From Pontibacter burrus (GTDB lineage Bacteria > Bacteroidota > Bacteroidia > Cytophagales > Hymenobacteraceae): DNA of 64,000 nt. Positions within the stretch are counted from its first letter, which is position 1. Each line of letters begins with the position of its first letter. Below the pieces are notes generated by a model. That model searched no databases. It was not told the origin of the DNA and saw nothing but the letters and a program-made list of their open reading frames with translations. Of this stretch, positions 62,220-64,000 are shown piece by piece. Location: positions 48,832 to 112,831 of the forward strand of contig NZ_JAAGWD010000011.1 in assembly GCF_010686685.1 (NCBI RefSeq), written 5' to 3'. The position numbers were made by a program, and so were the translations under genes.

Positions 62220-62912
62220 ATGCCTTTACTTCTTTCCCTGGAAACATCATCAACGGTTTGTTCCGTGGCTTTGCACCGAAACGAACAATTGTTGGGCGCA
62301 TCTGAACTGCAGATCGAGAAATCGCATTCATCGCACATAACTGTAATGATAAACCAGCTGGTAGAAAACTGCGGTGCTGAGCTGAAACAAATTGATGCCA
62401 TAGCGGTTTCTGGAGGACCAGGTTCTTATACAGGGTTGCGCATTGGAAGTGCTACGGCAAAAGGAATCTGCTATGCTTTAGATAAACCTTTGATCTCGGT
62501 TTCGACGCTGCATAGTTTGGCGCTGCAAGTAATTAAAGCAACTCCAAACCCGGAGCAATACCTGTTCTGCCCGATGCTTGATGCCCGCCGTATGGAAGTT
62601 TACACTTGTCTGCTGGATCATGAACTGAATGAAGTATTGCCAATAGAGCCTGTGGTGCTGACAGCGGAAAGCTTTAACGAAAATTTACAGTCAAAGCAGA
62701 TCATCTTTTTCGGAAGTGGCGCAGGTAAGTTTAAGCAATACCAGGAAGGTAACCCGAATGCATTGTTTATAGATGATGTAATGCTCTCAGCCAAACCTGT
62801 AGGCGAGCTGGCCATGCGTAAGTATGAGCAGGGGCTTTTTGAAGATGTGGCCTACTATGAACCCTTCTATCTGAAAGATGTTTATAATACAGGAAGCACA
62901 AAACAGGCATAA
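62220..62912 (+). CDS. tsaB: tRNA threonylcarbamoyladenosine biosynthesis protein TsaB
   Basis: A 230-residue ASKHA-fold protein, partner of TsaD in making t6A at position 37 of tRNAs. Conserved blocks: LSLETSSTVCSVAL at the start and SGGPGSYTGLRIGSATAKGI near residue 62, a hallmark of the family. Its length is normal. It lies 12 bases upstream of the DUF2480 gene. Confidence 0.94.
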   Translation: MPLLLSLETSSTVCSVALHRNEQLLGASELQIEKSHSSHITVMINQLVENCGAELKQIDAIAVSGGPGSYTGLRIGSATAKGICYALDKPLISVSTLHSLALQVIKATPNPEQYLFCPMLDARRMEVYTCLLDHELNEVLPIEPVVLTAESFNENLQSKQIIFFGSGAGKFKQYQEGNPNALFIDDVMLSAKPVGELAMRKYEQGLFEDVAYYEPFYLKDVYNTGSTKQA

Positions 62913-62924
62913 ATAACGATAGCT

Positions 62925-63434
62925 ATGTCAGAGATAATAAATAAAGTGGCGCAAAGTGCGCTGGTAACTATAAACCTGGAAGAGCTCCTGCATCCAGGCG
63001 AGCGTGTGGTCTATGATATTAAAGATAATCTTTTCCACGGCCTGATGCTGCGCGAGAAAGATTTCAGAGCCTTTATAAAGGAGAATGACTGGTCGGTTTA
63101 TGATGGCAAGAACGTTGCGATCATATGCTCAGTTGATGCTATAGTTCCCACATGGGCTTATATGCTGTTAGCTACAAAACTACAGAACCACGCAAATTAC
63201 TATGTGTTCGGAGATCTGGATGCTTTGGAGCAGGCATTAATGCAGGAAGCAATAGCTAAGATAGATCCGGAAGAATACCGCGATGGTAAGGTGGTGATCA
63301 AAGGTTGTGGAAGCATACCAGTGCCTACTTATGCTTACGTAGAAATTATGCGCAAGCTTTTACCGGTAGTAAGTAGTCTGATGTATGGCGAGCCATGCAG
63401 CACAGTGCCATTATATAAAAGGCCAAAAGTTTAA
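62925..63434 (+). CDS. DUF2480 family protein
   Basis: A 169-residue soluble protein with the family blocks VFHGLMLREKDFR-like (LFHGLMLREKDFRAFI), VAIICSVDAIVPTWAYML and KVVIKGCGSIPVPTYAYVEI, ending PLYKRPK. Found almost only in Bacteroidota, function unknown. It probably shares a transcript with tsaB and is followed by a strong terminator. Confidence 0.88.
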   Translation: MSEIINKVAQSALVTINLEELLHPGERVVYDIKDNLFHGLMLREKDFRAFIKENDWSVYDGKNVAIICSVDAIVPTWAYMLLATKLQNHANYYVFGDLDALEQALMQEAIAKIDPEEYRDGKVVIKGCGSIPVPTYAYVEIMRKLLPVVSSLMYGEPCSTVPLYKRPKV

Positions 63435-63457
63435 GTTCTTTAATAATTGAAGCACTT

Positions 63458-63494
63458 AGTAAAGCCTTACCACTCAGTAAGGCTTTACTTTTTT
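63458..63494 (+). terminator. tsaB-DUF2480 terminator
   Basis: AGTAAAGCCTTAC (63458-63470) pairs perfectly with GTAAGGCTTTACT (63477-63489), then a T run. Confidence 0.92.
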
Positions 63495-63725
63495 ATAACG
63501 AATAAAGGTGCTGTAAGAAAATTGATGCACAGTTGGAACTATCCAGCCGGTTGCGGCTGTTCTTTCTTCACGTCCGGCCGGCGGGACCTGGTTATAAGGG
63601 CTTCCCAACCGGTTTTAGCGAGCGGCCAGCAGGGCCGGTGGAAAGGCGGGGCAGGCCTCTGCAAAATAATTCCGCAGAGTTTCAGCCACTTAGCTGGTAT
63701 AGGCAAAAATCTTTTCCCGGGTTGC

Positions 63726-63755
63726 TTGCAAGGCGGGAAAAACTCCCTACTTTTG
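63726..63755 (+). promoter_or_regulatory. promoter 1 of the end region
   Basis: TTG at 63726-63728, 19 bases, then TACTTTTG at 63748-63755. Confidence 0.65.
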
Positions 63756-63900
63756 CATCCCCGTTCAGCAGGAAGGGTTGGAAAGAAAGGAAGAAGAGGC
63801 GAGGGCTAAACGGAGCGGGCAACCGATCTCTAGGAGCGCTACGGCTTGTTTTAAAAGCAACATCCGCTTTTAACTTCCAAAAAAATCTTTTTGTAAATGC

Positions 63901-63932
63901 TTGCAAACATCACCGGAAGGGTGTTACCTTTG
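63901..63932 (+). promoter_or_regulatory. promoter 2 of the end region
   Basis: TTG at 63901-63903, 21 bases, then TACCTTTG at 63925-63932. Confidence 0.7.
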
Positions 63933-64000
63933 CAACCCGGTTCAGGCAGTGAGTCGGACGCAGTTCAGGTCTTTGCTTTAGAAGGGAAGGCCAGGTGAAA

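Larger units (their letters stand above)
63495..64000 (+). other. promoter-rich leader, possibly of an rRNA operon
   Basis: About 500 bases with high GC in the middle, no convincing coding frame and two good promoters (63726-63755 and 63901-63932). The downstream sequence is followed by similar words (TTGCATCCCCGTTCAG and TTGCAACCCGGTTCAG) as if duplicated. Tandem promoters with such GC-rich initial transcripts are typical ahead of rRNA operons, but the rRNA itself is not in the window. Confidence 0.45.

Noticed and set aside
63447..63952. Two overlapping open frames (120 and 139 codons) after the DUF2480 gene
   Set aside because: The first starts inside the terminator; both cross the promoters and GC-rich leader and show no protein-like pattern.
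63930..64000. Start of 16S rRNA inside the window
   Set aside because: No 16S 5' end signature (AGAGTTTGATC-type) is present before base 64000.

Overview
This window is a chromosomal segment of a Bacteroidota bacterium. Evidence is the promoter style (TTG, about 19 bases, then TAnnTTTG, seen clearly before rpmH and tRNA-His), gliding genes gldB, gldD and gldE, a secreted protein with a type IX secretion sorting domain, many PorT-like outer-membrane barrels, and frequent GTG/TTG starts. Moderate GC and protein character point to Cytophagales, perhaps Hymenobacteraceae (Pontibacter-like); the genus is inference. Gene content is mostly core. No transposase, integrase, prophage or CRISPR array is visible.

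Layout. 1-3.6 kb: end of an acyl-CoA dehydrogenase gene, a GT2 glycosyltransferase and a secreted protein of unknown function. 3.6-10.2 kb: recG, then gldD-gldE-ssb-mutY on the minus strand facing an HU gene, a grouping known from gliding Bacteroidota. 10.2-16.4 kb: a TPR protein, a 29-residue ribosome-associated peptide, rng, a barrel protein, gldB, a GT4 glycosyltransferase and a DUF1905/YdeI protein. 16.5-22.9 kb: a 940-residue TonB-receptor-like barrel, a membrane protein, a secreted protein, nth, and an ECF sigma factor with a small partner. 23.4-31.4 kb: truncated haemoglobin, MFS exporter, ribosomal protein THX (40 residues), a T9SS-sorted protein, uvrA, and a repeat-filled 0.8-kb gap. 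31.5-40.6 kb: tpiA, a septoil-knot-type secreted protein with prmA and a 1600-residue secreted protein, plsY, and an M20 peptidase. 40.7-49.7 kb, nearly all minus: two paralogous barrels, a YifB/ComM AAA protein, a lipoprotein, gmhA, an MsbA-like ABC exporter and a Wzi-like barrel, suggesting an envelope-glycan region. 49.9-63.4 kb: upp, a DEAD-box helicase, an erythromycin-esterase-like protein, a dihydroorotase, tRNA-His, a PfkB kinase, an M61 peptidase, rpmH-rnpA-S41 protease, tsaB and a DUF2480 protein. The window ends in a promoter-rich leader that may precede an rRNA operon just outside.

The most striking feature is not a gene. The word AACTATAG/CTATAGTT (core AACTATA, full palindrome AACTATAGTT) recurs on the order of one hundred times by eye in 64 kb, in genes, gaps and terminator loops, with dense clusters near 19.4-19.9 and 30.7-31.4 kb. 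It behaves like a genome-wide signature word comparable in style to cyanobacterial HIP1. Counts were made by hand and are approximate.
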